From assembly GCA_029245395.1 (NCBI GenBank), contig JAQWPL010000015.1:1-64000 (forward strand): DNA of 64,000 nt. Reading direction: 5' to 3'. The position numbers and the translations under genes are program-made. Within the stretch, counting starts at the first letter, position 1, and every line of letters begins with the position of its first letter. Below are positions 37,338-46,491 of the stretch, piece by piece. Under the pieces are notes generated by a model. It saw only the letters and a program-made list of their open reading frames with translations. It was not told the DNA's origin and ran no database searches. Source of the stretch: Gammaproteobacteria bacterium (lineage in GTDB: Bacteria > Pseudomonadota > Gammaproteobacteria > Pseudomonadales > Pseudohongiellaceae).

Positions 37338-39179
37338 ATGCAAATAATTAGAAAATTAAAAAGTGTCACGCTAATTTTAATACTCGGCTGCGCAAATTTT
37401 GCTGTGGCACAGTCGGAAATAGCGGATGCGGCGATGCAGCGCGATAGCGACTTGGTGCGTACCCTCTTGCAAGATGGCGTCGAAGTAAACTCTTCGCAAT
37501 CCGATGGTGCCACGGCGTTGCATTGGGCGGCTTATTACGGTGATAACGATCTGGCCACATTGTTACTCGAAGCTGGTGCCGATCACTCGGCGAAAAACCG
37601 TAACGGTTCTACTCCCATGTGGCTGGCTGCGAATCAGGGCGACGATGCAATGATCAAGACTCTGCTCGATGGTGGTGCGGATGCAAATGAATCTCTCCCG
37701 TTGGGGCGGCGACCACTTATGCTGGCGTCACGAACTGGTAACGTGAATGCGGTTAACGTATTGCTGGACCATGGTGCGGATCCGAACGCGAAGGAAACAG
37801 AACGCGGCACTACTCCATTAATGCAAGCCGCTGATCAGGGACATGCGGATGTAATGGCTGTGTTGATCGAAAATGGTGCTGATGTGGCTGCCGTTTCCAG
37901 CCCGGTAATGCGTGGGGGTCGTACGGCGGCATTGGGTAATTCCGAAGATCCCAGGATCGGTGTCCGGCGGCAGACTATAGTCTCAATGTGTGAACAACCG
38001 ACCCTGGATTTGAACATACTTCAAAAGATGGCTATTGAAGGCACTAGCGATGAAGTCCTTGTGGAACTTATCGAATCGGGTGTCGATCTGACCAGAGAAA
38101 CCGTCTGCAGTAAATTTGAACGCGGCCGTGGCATTGGCTTTGCTGTGGTGGCTGGTCAAGGCAATCGTGGTTTTGGTGGGTTTAACAGACAGCCACGGGA
38201 GCCAGACGGCGGTGAATTAACCTCGCTGGTGTATGTTGCCCGCTCAGGTTCTATTGAAGCAGCGCGCGTGTTGCTGGAAGGCGGGGCTGACGTTAACCAA
38301 ACCTCACGTTACGGTTGGACGCCACTGCTGGCAGCAACACAGAATCGCAATTACCAGATGGGCTTATATCTCCTCGACAACGGGGCTGATGTGAATATAG
38401 CCAACAAGGGCGGTTGGACCAATCTGTACCTTGCAACCGACAATCGTAATGTCGAGGGCGGAGATTACCCTACACGTGAGCCTGATATGAATCATCTCGA
38501 TTACATCCATATTCTTCTTGAAGCAGGAGCCGAACCCAATGCCCGCCTGGTTGAGAGTACGGAAACCAGGACGGTGTTCACCAACCAGTGGCTGGACGAA
38601 GAGGGCGCCACGGCCTTCCTTCGTGCCTCTCAGTCTGGTGATGTACCGTTGATGAAGCTGCTGTTGGAATTCGGCGCTGATCCCCATATTAATACCGTAT
38701 TGGATGTCACTCCATTGGCTGCGGCCGCTGGTATCGGCTGGGTGGAAGGTGTCACCAACGAATGGTCTACAGCGCAGACAGTAGAAGCTGTGAAACTGCT
38801 TTTAGATCTCGGAATACATCCCGACTTTCAGGCAGACACGGGTCGAACAGCCTTGCATGGTGCGGGCCATAAAGGCGCTACCGAAGTCGCAAAAGTGCTG
38901 GTGGAAGCTGGCGGCAGATTAGATATTCGAGATTTTGGCAATACCGATAACCGTGGCAGTGCAGAGCTTGCAGCACACACATGGCTGCCAATTGATTACG
39001 CCGATGGTCTGGTTCGCGTTGGTGTGCAGTCAGCCATTCCTCATCCTGAAACAGCAGAGTTGATGCGCCAATTTATGATCGAGGCGGGATATGAAACACC
39101 TCCCGAAGGCCGCACGCTGGATTCGATCTGTATCGTTGAAGTGTGTTCGCCTGATTACGATCCGGTTGAGTACAATTGA
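37338..39179 (+). CDS. Exported ankyrin-repeat protein, second tandem copy
   Basis: 613 residues, signal peptide ending FAVAQ. Collinear with the previous gene over its whole length, with the same ten ankyrin repeats and an almost identical stretch from DFGNTDNRGSAELAAHTW to the C-terminal SICIVEVCSPDYDPVEYN. The two differ mostly in the linker after the fourth repeat, where this copy reads MAIEGTSDEVLVELIESG and a Gly/Phe-rich QGNRGFGGFNRQ. A tandem duplication with diversified loops suggests two partner-specific scaffolds. It ends at a T-rich terminator. Confidence 0.85.
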   Translation: MQIIRKLKSVTLILILGCANFAVAQSEIADAAMQRDSDLVRTLLQDGVEVNSSQSDGATALHWAAYYGDNDLATLLLEAGADHSAKNRNGSTPMWLAANQGDDAMIKTLLDGGADANESLPLGRRPLMLASRTGNVNAVNVLLDHGADPNAKETERGTTPLMQAADQGHADVMAVLIENGADVAAVSSPVMRGGRTAALGNSEDPRIGVRRQTIVSMCEQPTLDLNILQKMAIEGTSDEVLVELIESGVDLTRETVCSKFERGRGIGFAVVAGQGNRGFGGFNRQPREPDGGELTSLVYVARSGSIEAARVLLEGGADVNQTSRYGWTPLLAATQNRNYQMGLYLLDNGADVNIANKGGWTNLYLATDNRNVEGGDYPTREPDMNHLDYIHILLEAGAEPNARLVESTETRTVFTNQWLDEEGATAFLRASQSGDVPLMKLLLEFGADPHINTVLDVTPLAAAAGIGWVEGVTNEWSTAQTVEAVKLLLDLGIHPDFQADTGRTALHGAGHKGATEVAKVLVEAGGRLDIRDFGNTDNRGSAELAAHTWLPIDYADGLVRVGVQSAIPHPETAELMRQFMIEAGYETPPEGRTLDSICIVEVCSPDYDPVEYN

Positions 39180-39194
39180 TTTAATAAAATTGTG

Positions 39195-39222
39195 AAAACC
39201 CCGGCGTCTGCCGGTTTTTTTT
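39195..39222 (+). terminator. Terminator after the second ankyrin gene
   Basis: CCGGC and GCCGG pair around GTCT with flanking A and T stretches and a run of eight T. It is positioned 16 bases after the stop. Confidence 0.75.
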
Positions 39223-39416
39223 GCATGGATTTTACTGAAATCTGGTTGCCACCGGGATGTGTAACGCTGAACTAAACATAGTGGCATTGTTGCAGGGAAA
39301 GGACTTTCCATACCTCGGGCAGGTTAATGCAATGATGACTAATTGATTCTTGTCATGGAAATTGAAATTGACACTGGGATAATTAGTGTCTTCGTGCCAT
39401 TAATTTCACAAAAATC

Positions 39417-39596
39417 ATGCGTAATTCGTGCAAATCAATTGTAAAGACAGCTTTATTAATCACCGCGATTTCTCATACTGCGATGACTTCGGCTCAAATG
39501 AGCAACTTATTTGATGAAGGAAAAGCTGCCGGTAATTTTAATCTCAGGTATGAAACTGTCGATCAGGATAATGTATTAGATGATGCCCAGGTGTAA
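39417..39596 (+). pseudogene. N-terminal fragment of an outer-membrane porin-like gene
   Basis: ATG at 39417 opens a 59-residue frame: a signal peptide ending MTSAQ, then LFDEGKAAGNFNLRYETVDQ and DNVLDDAQ before TAA. The pattern of G-K-x-x-x-x-x-N-x-R-Y-E-x-V-D-Q-D-N followed by D-D-A is typical of the start of bacterial porins of the alginate/Opr type, whose barrel of 350 or more residues is missing here. So only the signal peptide and first strand remain. No ribosome site is clear. Confidence 0.6.
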
Positions 39597-39670
39597 ATCA
39601 TCTGACGACTTACAGTCATCGTCTATTTTTGATTTGTATTTTTACAGTCGTCAGGCTTAGTCTGGCAGTT

Positions 39671-40573
39671 TTACCCGCCAGGCACCGCGCTACCTTCAAG
39701 CAACCCTGCGAATTTGGCAAGCTGGGCTTCGTAGGACTTAAGATTCTTCAATCGTCCGTCTACGATGGCGCAGAAAAGTTTGTTGCGGCGCAGGTGATCG
39801 AACGAAACCAGGATTTCCTTTCCATTTGCGGCCATCAAATGCAAGCATTCAAACTCACCGCTGTCCGCGAGTGCGCCACGGATGACAAAACCTTGAGATG
39901 CTGGCCCCACATGAATTATCTCATCGGTTTCGGCCAGCCATTCATCGAGGGCTTTCCGGACTCCTCCCGAAGGATGATGGTAGTCATCCAAAACGGCTAT
40001 GCTACCCCGTTCCATGCGTACCCATAGATGTTTTAAGCAGTCCACTGTGGAGGAATACAAATCAGCATCAATATAGGCGAAGCAAAACCGCTGATCCTCT
40101 GCCAAAGTGGGCAAGGTCTCGGAAAACCACCCTTCGTGGATAACGCAACGCTGTAGCACGTTGTATTCAGCGAGACGCGCTTCAACATCTTCTCGGCTGG
40201 CAGTCCAGCCACCTTTCTGAAATATCGAGCTGGTATCTACTTGCCTGTCAGGTTCAGGTAGACCTATAAATGAATCGAAGAGGTAAAGTTTTTTGTCGGA
40301 ACCACGAATGTCCATCAGCCTGGCCATGAGAATACTGGTTACGCCCTGAAATACCCCGCATTCAATCACATCCCCCGGCAAGTTCAAGACCCTGTCCAGG
40401 CACTCCACGACATTCAAAGCCTGCAGGGGATGCAATATCGCCAATTCTGAAATTTCCGGCCACAATTCCAGAAAAACATGATCTTTCGGAAGAAACGCCT
40501 TTAGATCTTCTGGTGACACAGGCGTCTGCGCGACTTCCATGGCACCAACGACCAGAGGATCAATTTTTTGCAT
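39671..40573 (-). CDS. TylF/MycF-type SAM-dependent O-methyltransferase
   Basis: 300 residues, cytoplasmic. SAM-binding motif I is VIECGVFQGVTSILMA. Family features follow: LYLFDSFIGLPEPD, the metal-binding FAYIDADLYSST (D-x-D) and VLDDYHHPSGGVRKALDEW (D-D). Macrocin O-methyltransferase relatives modify sugars of natural products or surface glycans. The gene stands alone apart from a decayed fragment upstream (40634-40854), so the original pathway may have been lost. Nothing in the window makes an obvious acceptor. Confidence 0.85.
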   Translation of the reverse strand: MQKIDPLVVGAMEVAQTPVSPEDLKAFLPKDHVFLELWPEISELAILHPLQALNVVECLDRVLNLPGDVIECGVFQGVTSILMARLMDIRGSDKKLYLFDSFIGLPEPDRQVDTSSIFQKGGWTASREDVEARLAEYNVLQRCVIHEGWFSETLPTLAEDQRFCFAYIDADLYSSTVDCLKHLWVRMERGSIAVLDDYHHPSGGVRKALDEWLAETDEIIHVGPASQGFVIRGALADSGEFECLHLMAANGKEILVSFDHLRRNKLFCAIVDGRLKNLKSYEAQLAKFAGLLEGSAVPGG

Positions 40574-40633
40574 GATTAATGGGTCCTGTTTGATGATCTA
40601 ATGAACTGGGACGATGTCTCTGATACAGACGAA

Positions 40634-40854
40634 TCAGTATCTGTGATGGCCACGTGAAGAATAAACAGGATATCCCCGTTCGTCCAGCCTGAAAACAGAC
40701 TCCCGGTATTGGTCTTCATCACGTATGGGCACGAGAGACTTCTGCGCGAGGATATGATTTTCCAGCAACTTCGCTCCCGTTGTTTGAAGCTGATCAGCTC
40801 TTGTGTAAAATCAGTACAGTGGACGAAGGGGATTCCTGAAAGCCCTAAATTCAT
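40634..40854 (-). pseudogene. Decayed coding fragment upstream of the methyltransferase gene
   Basis: No intact gene is visible, but a frame without a start, ending at a TGA at 40634-40636, reads ADQLQTTGAKLLENHILAQK, then SLVPIRDEDQYRESVFRLDE. This looks like a real protein C-terminus by composition. Upstream another frame reads NLGLSGIPFVHCTDFTQ, which joins it after a one-base shift near 40805. This may be the end of an enzyme gene that preceded the methyltransferase. The family is not recognised. Confidence 0.3.
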
Positions 40855-40887
40855 TGCTTTTACTAATAAATGGCAAGTTGGGACCGT

Positions 40888-41529
40888 ATGGAATCAAAAT
40901 TTAACAATCACCAAATAGGAATGATAAAGCCTTTTGGGCCATCAATAATCAAGACAAAGCTTCCTGAGATTCTTTTGCAACAATTGAATGAGTACACTGA
41001 AACAATCATTGCGGATGAAAGCAAACTCAAAGCGCTTGATCACGGTCCATTACTGGCAGGAAACGTGAGGCATGAAATCCTCCTCGAGGAGGAGTTCGTA
41101 AAAAGAATAAAATGGGTGGAATTTATAGGTTACGTTTGCAATGAATGGCTCAAGAGAGATTCCGGCAAGGAACTGCAGCAAATACAGATAATATCCTCCT
41201 GGATCATCCGACAATTCAAAAATGAATACAACCCTATTCACCACCACTCAGGTCATATTTCAGGCGTTGCCTATTTGAAAGTGCCCAGTCATATGGGAAG
41301 CACGGTACAGGAGAGCAAAGGAGTCAATTCAAATGGTAACCTGGTATTCATGAGCGGTATGGCAAATTGTTTCTCAAGCTCCGCTTTTGAAATCACACCT
41401 GAAGTCGGGGATTTCTATATGTTCCCCAACTATCTTGATCATACGGTTTATCCGTTCAGTAATACGGATGAAGAAAGAAGATCTGTGTCATTCAATGCAA
41501 TACTGAATTCTGAGGCCGCCGCTTATTGA
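40888..41529 (+). CDS. Putative 2OG-Fe(II) oxygenase
   Basis: About 213 residues, no signal peptide. Double-stranded beta-helix motifs: PIHHHSGHISGVAYLK holds the N-terminal iron ligand pattern and GDFYMFPNYLDHTVYPF the distal His, with RRSVSFNA giving the Arg that binds 2-oxoglutarate. This matches the family annotated as putative 2OG-Fe(II) oxygenase (TIGR02466), usually of phage or unknown function. The start is uncertain: 40888 has GGGA just upstream, while 40870 and 40921 are alternatives. A second, unrelated-looking 2OG oxygenase is at 50615. Confidence 0.75.
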   Translation: MESKFNNHQIGMIKPFGPSIIKTKLPEILLQQLNEYTETIIADESKLKALDHGPLLAGNVRHEILLEEEFVKRIKWVEFIGYVCNEWLKRDSGKELQQIQIISSWIIRQFKNEYNPIHHHSGHISGVAYLKVPSHMGSTVQESKGVNSNGNLVFMSGMANCFSSSAFEITPEVGDFYMFPNYLDHTVYPFSNTDEERRSVSFNAILNSEAAAY

Positions 41530-41860
41530 CTCGCATTACTCATTTGAGCCACGCCGCGAACGCTGGAGGGTATGTTCCTCGTTCATAAAATCAAGTTACT
41601 CTCGACTCTTAAATCCCGAGTTAAAATCGTCTACCTTTTAACTCAAAATAATTAGCTTTGCTCTATCGAGGCTACAGCAAGTCACAAGCTTGTTTACAAC
41701 TGAAATTTCAACCTTATTTTTTTGCTTTATATAGGCATTAAATCTAAACACTTAACACAACAACAGTTTTCCCAGGTTTCAAGTTTTTTGTGCCCCCTTT
41801 ATAGATTCCCCCGAGTAAAACCGGGGTGTTCTGACGCTACTCGACCGCGCACATAAAAAA
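41530..41860. other. Gap without recognisable gene
   Basis: About 330 bases between the 2OG oxygenase gene and the terminator of the TonB receptor gene. No frame with a start and ribosome site and no RNA family is recognised. AT-rich with several T runs. Confidence 0.5.
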
Positions 41861-41886
41861 ACGGGGCCAATCGGCCCCGTTTCTTT
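41861..41886. terminator. Bidirectional terminator of the TonB receptor gene
   Basis: ACGGGGCC and GGCCCCGT (41861-41868 and 41873-41880) pair around AATC, with T-rich tracts on both strands (seven T on the minus strand). It ends the receptor transcript and can stop transcripts from the left. Confidence 0.9.
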
Positions 41887-41909
41887 TTTACTGTTACTAC
41901 TACCTGACT

Positions 41910-44900
41910 TTAGAACTCCAAGTTTAAGCTCAGATTATAACGGCGTCCGTAGACATCGTACATGTTGTTGGCGCCCTGGTTGCCCAGGTTTCCTGGAATG
42001 ATCGGTGGCTCCTTGCCGCCAATATTCAGGATATTAAACCCCACGTTCCACGTTGAACCGTTGTTCATCTCGCCGGAATAACGGACCGTGCTGTTCCACC
42101 AGACGGATGAAGGAACTGTGTTGTCGTCAACATCAACGCCTTCCGTCCATCTATCTTCCATGATACCGCCATCTATATAACGGCCCTGCAACTGGAGGGA
42201 CCACGGTCCTACCGAGTAGTTGGCCGTTACATTACCGGTGATCTTGGGCAGCGTGTACTGGTCCAGCAGCTCGGTCACTCTGCCCGTGCGCGAAATATCC
42301 TGGCGGGTCAACAGCTTGCCGGCCAGAGCGCGAACAGAAAAGGACTCGAACTGACTGTCGAAGAAATTAGGCTCCATGCGATAAGCCACCTCGAAATCAA
42401 GCCCTTCAACGATCGCCTGGTCCTGATTGAAGAAGCGGCGGAACACACGTGTCACCAGCCCGTCGGGGCCGAACTCGATGTTGGCACACTGCTCTTGAAT
42501 ACCGGCAAAGCAGCGGTCCACCACGTCCTGGTGACCAATCTGGGATATTGCACCGGCGATGTCCACTTCATACCAGTCAACAGATAACGACAGGCCCTGG
42601 AGAGCCTCAAACTGCGGCTCGTACACAAAACCAAACACGGAAGTATCGGCTTCCTCAGGGGACACGTTGGGGTTACCGGCACGCACCGTGGTGATGGTGT
42701 AGAAATCATCAATCCACGGGTCAGTGATGTTGCCGCCACCGCCCTGCGCGTCGAAACGCTCACTGAAGTTGGCCTCTCTCACGTCCTTGGACTGGGTGGC
42801 GCGGAAGCGCAGCCCTTCCATGACCTGGAATTCAGCACCCACTTTCCAGGCGTCAACCTTGCCGGAAGTGGAATAATCAGACTGACGAAACGCTGCAGTG
42901 GCACCGATGCGCTGTTCACCGCTATCGGATTCCCAGATCGGCGCATTTAGCTCAGCGAACCATTCCCACACGTCGTACTGACCGCCAACCTTGGGCACAG
43001 TCGAGAACTTGTGCAGGTTGGGGCTGCCGCCTGTATAACCGGGCGGAATGCCGCGGATACCCAACTCAGGCACGTTCAGGGGTGGCCCCCAGGCATCAAC
43101 TGCTTCCGGCTGGGCGTTGTCAGTGAAGCCGGAATCACGCCAGGTCAGACCGAAGGCGCCTGACACCGGGCCATACCCCCAGCCCTCGTACAGCTCACCG
43201 GTGGCTATCAATTCAGCAAAATCCTGTTCAACGAGGCCCACACCTTTCTTGACCGAACCGGTATATTCTACCGCTTCAGGGCTCATGTTACCGTGCCCCA
43301 GCACATTGTGAGGGATACACCCTCCCACGGTGTTGTCCAGGCCAACGGGTGATTCCAGTGGTATAAATCCGGAAACCGGACCATTTTCAGTTCGGGAGTT
43401 GTTTCTGCCAGAGGCAAGCGCAGCTGCATTCAACTGAGCTACCGTTGGCGAGAACTCTGGCAGGTTGACACGGCAGACGATCGCGCCTGTGACTGGATGC
43501 ACTACCGCGTCCATGGACAGGAACATGCGGTCAACACGGTTCATCTGGTAGTTGTGGGACAGACGATCTGTCTCACCCGAAGAGAAGCTACCACCCAGGC
43601 TCCAGCTGTTGCCGAAGTCGTAGTCAAAACCCAGCGTGTAGGTGCGGGAGTTGTTCACGTTGGGGTCCCTGGAATCTGATCCCCAGTCCGAAGTTCCCGG
43701 TACTGAACCGTCGCGACTGTAAACAAACTGGTCAACGCCGTTGGCGATCATGGTGTCCCTGACGTATTCAGGCAGGTAGGCATTGTCCACAGCGATCCGC
43801 GGCGCCCAGATGGAACGCAGGGATATACCGCTGGTTTCCGGACGGTCGTCCTGGTGGTTACTTTCTGAGCGTCCGACAATGGCCTGCGCATAACCAGTGA
43901 GCTGGTCAGTGAACTCGTAGTTAACCGCCAGAAACATGGAACGACCCTTCACTTCCTGACCGTTTATCGGGTAGCCACTGTTGGCTTTGTAGCCCCAGTC
44001 CGCTTCACGGCCGCCAGCGGTGGTACCCAGTGTGCCGCGACCGCGAGTGAAGTTTTCACCCTCGCCGAAAGGCATTACCTGTGTACCGGCGCTGTTGAAG
44101 ATCATGCCGTCCAGTTCAGTACGGGTACCGGAAATGACGCCGTTCACATGGCGGTCAGTTGCCACCACATTGGGCTTGGTCAGACGTCTTGGACCATTGG
44201 GGTCAGGGTTCTGAACCCAGCCCCAGCGCTGGTACCAGTCGCCCGGAATATCATCTGGCGCCAGGTCAATCTGGTCAATACTGCGGGCTTCAACGGAACC
44301 GATGACATTCATGCGGTCACCAATCTGGAAACCCCCGGCAATGCTCGTGTTGTAACGGAAGCCGTCACCGGTTTCCATGATGCCGGTGCCGGTCTGTATT
44401 TTCAGACCCTGAAATTCACGGTCAATAATAAAGTTGGTCACACCCCCCAGGGCGTCAGCACCGTAGGCCGCTGATGCACCCCCGGTGACCACGTCTACTG
44501 TCCTTACCAGGGCAGTCGGGAAGGTATCCACGTTTACCGCACCGCGCTTGTCACCGGGCGCCATACGCGCGCCGTCCAGCAGTACCAGTGTACGCTGTGA
44601 ACCCAGGCTGCGCATGTTCAGGAAGCTGCCCACTGTGGAAGCCACAGAGCCCACATTACGTTGTGGTGTAATCGTGCCAAAAAACTGCGGGAGGGCGTCA
44701 AGCTGTTCGGAAACAGTGCCGCCCGGATCAAAAGCGTTTAACTCCTCTGGTGTGACAACGGTTACCGGTGTAGGTGCCGCCATACCGTCGGTCATGCGGA
44801 TACGGGAACCCGTTACGCTAATTTCTTCAATATTTGAGTCGTCTTGTGCATATATAGCGGGACTTTGAATCATTGCAGTCGTTATTGCTGCAAGACACAA

Positions 44901-44945
44901 AGATAATGTCTTTTTCTGTGGTAGTGCTTTGGTGGTGGGCTTCAT
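41910..44945 (-). CDS. TonB-dependent outer-membrane receptor
   Basis: 1011 residues. The signal peptide ends AIYAQ, followed by EEISVTGSRIRM, a typical start of the plug in this class. The plug has RTVDVVTGGASAAYGADALGG, and the beta-barrel closes with YNLSLNLEF, ending in Phe as needed for BamA recognition. No N-terminal secretin/STN domain is present, so it probably does not signal to an anti-sigma factor. It imports a ligand that cannot be told. The size and GGASAAYG motif fit the group often annotated as TonB-dependent receptors for sugars, peptides or polyphenols. It has its own promoter region and is not in an operon. Confidence 0.92.
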   Translation of the reverse strand: MKPTTKALPQKKTLSLCLAAITTAMIQSPAIYAQDDSNIEEISVTGSRIRMTDGMAAPTPVTVVTPEELNAFDPGGTVSEQLDALPQFFGTITPQRNVGSVASTVGSFLNMRSLGSQRTLVLLDGARMAPGDKRGAVNVDTFPTALVRTVDVVTGGASAAYGADALGGVTNFIIDREFQGLKIQTGTGIMETGDGFRYNTSIAGGFQIGDRMNVIGSVEARSIDQIDLAPDDIPGDWYQRWGWVQNPDPNGPRRLTKPNVVATDRHVNGVISGTRTELDGMIFNSAGTQVMPFGEGENFTRGRGTLGTTAGGREADWGYKANSGYPINGQEVKGRSMFLAVNYEFTDQLTGYAQAIVGRSESNHQDDRPETSGISLRSIWAPRIAVDNAYLPEYVRDTMIANGVDQFVYSRDGSVPGTSDWGSDSRDPNVNNSRTYTLGFDYDFGNSWSLGGSFSSGETDRLSHNYQMNRVDRMFLSMDAVVHPVTGAIVCRVNLPEFSPTVAQLNAAALASGRNNSRTENGPVSGFIPLESPVGLDNTVGGCIPHNVLGHGNMSPEAVEYTGSVKKGVGLVEQDFAELIATGELYEGWGYGPVSGAFGLTWRDSGFTDNAQPEAVDAWGPPLNVPELGIRGIPPGYTGGSPNLHKFSTVPKVGGQYDVWEWFAELNAPIWESDSGEQRIGATAAFRQSDYSTSGKVDAWKVGAEFQVMEGLRFRATQSKDVREANFSERFDAQGGGGNITDPWIDDFYTITTVRAGNPNVSPEEADTSVFGFVYEPQFEALQGLSLSVDWYEVDIAGAISQIGHQDVVDRCFAGIQEQCANIEFGPDGLVTRVFRRFFNQDQAIVEGLDFEVAYRMEPNFFDSQFESFSVRALAGKLLTRQDISRTGRVTELLDQYTLPKITGNVTANYSVGPWSLQLQGRYIDGGIMEDRWTEGVDVDDNTVPSSVWWNSTVRYSGEMNNGSTWNVGFNILNIGGKEPPIIPGNLGNQGANNMYDVYGRRYNLSLNLEF

Positions 44946-45309
44946 TTATTCATCTCCCTTTTTTATGGTTTTGTTGTAATTAGTACTTGCCTCTACATTA
45001 TTACCACTCTACTTCTGCTACTGATACTTCCATTACATTATTGTTGCTCTTCATACTGGACTAACCGTATAAAATACGTGGATTTAGCAGATCGGGCAAG
45101 TAAAATATTTAAATGGGACACTTGCACTATTTTTGAACAATTGGGATAAATAAAATGAGTAGCTGATGTATATTTAAAATAAATAATTCAATAGGTTAGA
45201 AGGAAATCCTATGGTTGGATCAGATTATTCCAGCCTGCCATCGATGTGTTCTGTTGTGAAAGGCAGGCCTATTAGATATCCCTACCGTTACAGAATATAC
45301 GTTCTATTT
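44946..45309. other. Intergenic region upstream of the TonB receptor gene
   Basis: About 360 bases, AT-rich near 45080-45190, presumably with the receptor's promoter. GCCTGCC at 45233 and GGCAGGC at 45262 form a seven-base stem with a large loop near the end of the 45310 gene, without a T tract. A 37-codon frame on the plus strand (45211) has AAGGA upstream but no recognisable content. Confidence 0.4.
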
Positions 45310-46377
45310 TTACTGGGAGGGTAAAAATCGCCGTGTGGATTCCAGATCACAATTGAACGGGCTCATATTCGCCGCTGGCACGTATTGCAGTTCACGACTG
45401 TAATCCATAGAGCCGAGAATAAATTCCGGGTCTTCGAGAAAAAAAGATACTTCCAGATGGGTACCGCCAGCTATTAATTTGAAACGCTCTACCACATGTT
45501 TTTGCGGGCCTGATGGTATGCCGTTCTGATACGGCGAGCGGTGAAAGGCAAAATTTGTTGTATCTATAACAAGCTCATCACCTTCCCACTGACCTGTTGA
45601 GTGACCTTCATGGAAAAGCTCGCTGGCTGGTGGGTGCTCGCGGCCATCCATGTATACAGTTCGGGCCTGATCAAAATACTGGCTGCGCAGTGAGATGGTC
45701 TGGTTATTATTGATTGTAATTTCTATAGGGTACAGATCGGTATAGATAATCATTGCCGGGGTGGGTTTGGAAATGCATGACAATTCCGGATTTTCTTCGG
45801 ATGCCTGACTGTACTGCGTTTCCAGTTCTTTGCCTCTATCCGTGAGCACAAGATCCCGAATCATTAACTGATCCAGACCGCCTGGGTAATCATCAGGCAG
45901 TCGACTGCGATCTGCGAGCCAGCGTCCTGCAATGCTGTCAGCACTGGCCGGGGCGGGTGCTGCTCGGGTAATGCCACGCGGTGAGGCCACTAATGGTTCA
46001 CCGTTTTCCTTGGTAATGCCATTGAGTAAACCATAAGGTCGTCCGTCACGTGCCGGGTAAAGACTGACATTGACCACTTCTCCAATGCTTAACGAGCTAG
46101 GGTCCCAACCCAGGCGGCGCATGGTAATGGCAGATGCCATCTGTACATCCCACTCAATACTTTCATTATTGTCACCAGGAACACTTACTGTGACATAGGC
46201 ATGGGGATTGCGCAGGCTGAAATCTGTTACCGGCCCAGTAACGTTAACGACAGTGTTGAGGTCCAGAGCAGCATCACTATGATGGGAGTAGACAGCGCTA
46301 GAGAAACACAGCATCAGCAATGTGGCAAATAATGTTGCTGTAGAATAATGGGTTGTATTGTTTAAGTGCTTTACCAT
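45310..46377 (-). CDS. Exported protein with DUF6152-type N-terminus and family C-domain (fused form)
   Basis: About 355 residues. The start at 46377 has GAGG six bases upstream. The signal peptide is cut before SHHSDAALD. Residues 33-130 resemble DUF6152 (HHS start, VTGPVTDFSLRNPHAYVTV, WDPSSLSIGEVVNV). A linker follows, then the second domain shared with 30573, 52814 and 54205: VYMDGREHPP, GHSTGQWEGDELVIDTTNF, HVVERFKL. Both domains are beta-rich and probably periplasmic. Function is unknown. Monocistronic, divergent from the beta-helix gene. Confidence 0.78.
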   Translation of the reverse strand: MVKHLNNTTHYSTATLFATLLMLCFSSAVYSHHSDAALDLNTVVNVTGPVTDFSLRNPHAYVTVSVPGDNNESIEWDVQMASAITMRRLGWDPSSLSIGEVVNVSLYPARDGRPYGLLNGITKENGEPLVASPRGITRAAPAPASADSIAGRWLADRSRLPDDYPGGLDQLMIRDLVLTDRGKELETQYSQASEENPELSCISKPTPAMIIYTDLYPIEITINNNQTISLRSQYFDQARTVYMDGREHPPASELFHEGHSTGQWEGDELVIDTTNFAFHRSPYQNGIPSGPQKHVVERFKLIAGGTHLEVSFFLEDPEFILGSMDYSRELQYVPAANMSPFNCDLESTRRFLPSQ

Positions 46378-46456
46378 CGTTGCCTCAATCAATTAAACAG
46401 GAATACACTAGCCATGATGATACCACCACCATCGTGGTCTGACACTTGAGGGGCAT

Positions 46457-46491
46457 AGTCCAGATGAAAGTCCAGATGAAAGTCCAGATGA
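46457..46491 (+). repeat. Three 12-base tandem repeats at the start of the beta-helix gene
   Basis: The unit AGTCCAGATGAA occurs three times (the last with one change), each with an ATG in the same frame, so the protein begins MKVQMKVQMIVK. Ribosome site GAGGGG lies ten bases before the first ATG. Copy-number change would shorten or lengthen the leader by four residues without a frameshift. Confidence 0.9.

Noticed and set aside
39602-39660. CTGACGACT inverted repeat after the porin fragment
   Set aside because: Arms of nine bases with a loop over 30 bases and no T tract. Not convincing as terminator of the methyltransferase gene.
45211-45324. 37-codon frame with AAGGA upstream
   Set aside because: No recognisable sequence, overlaps the end of a convergent gene and has no start context beyond the weak site.
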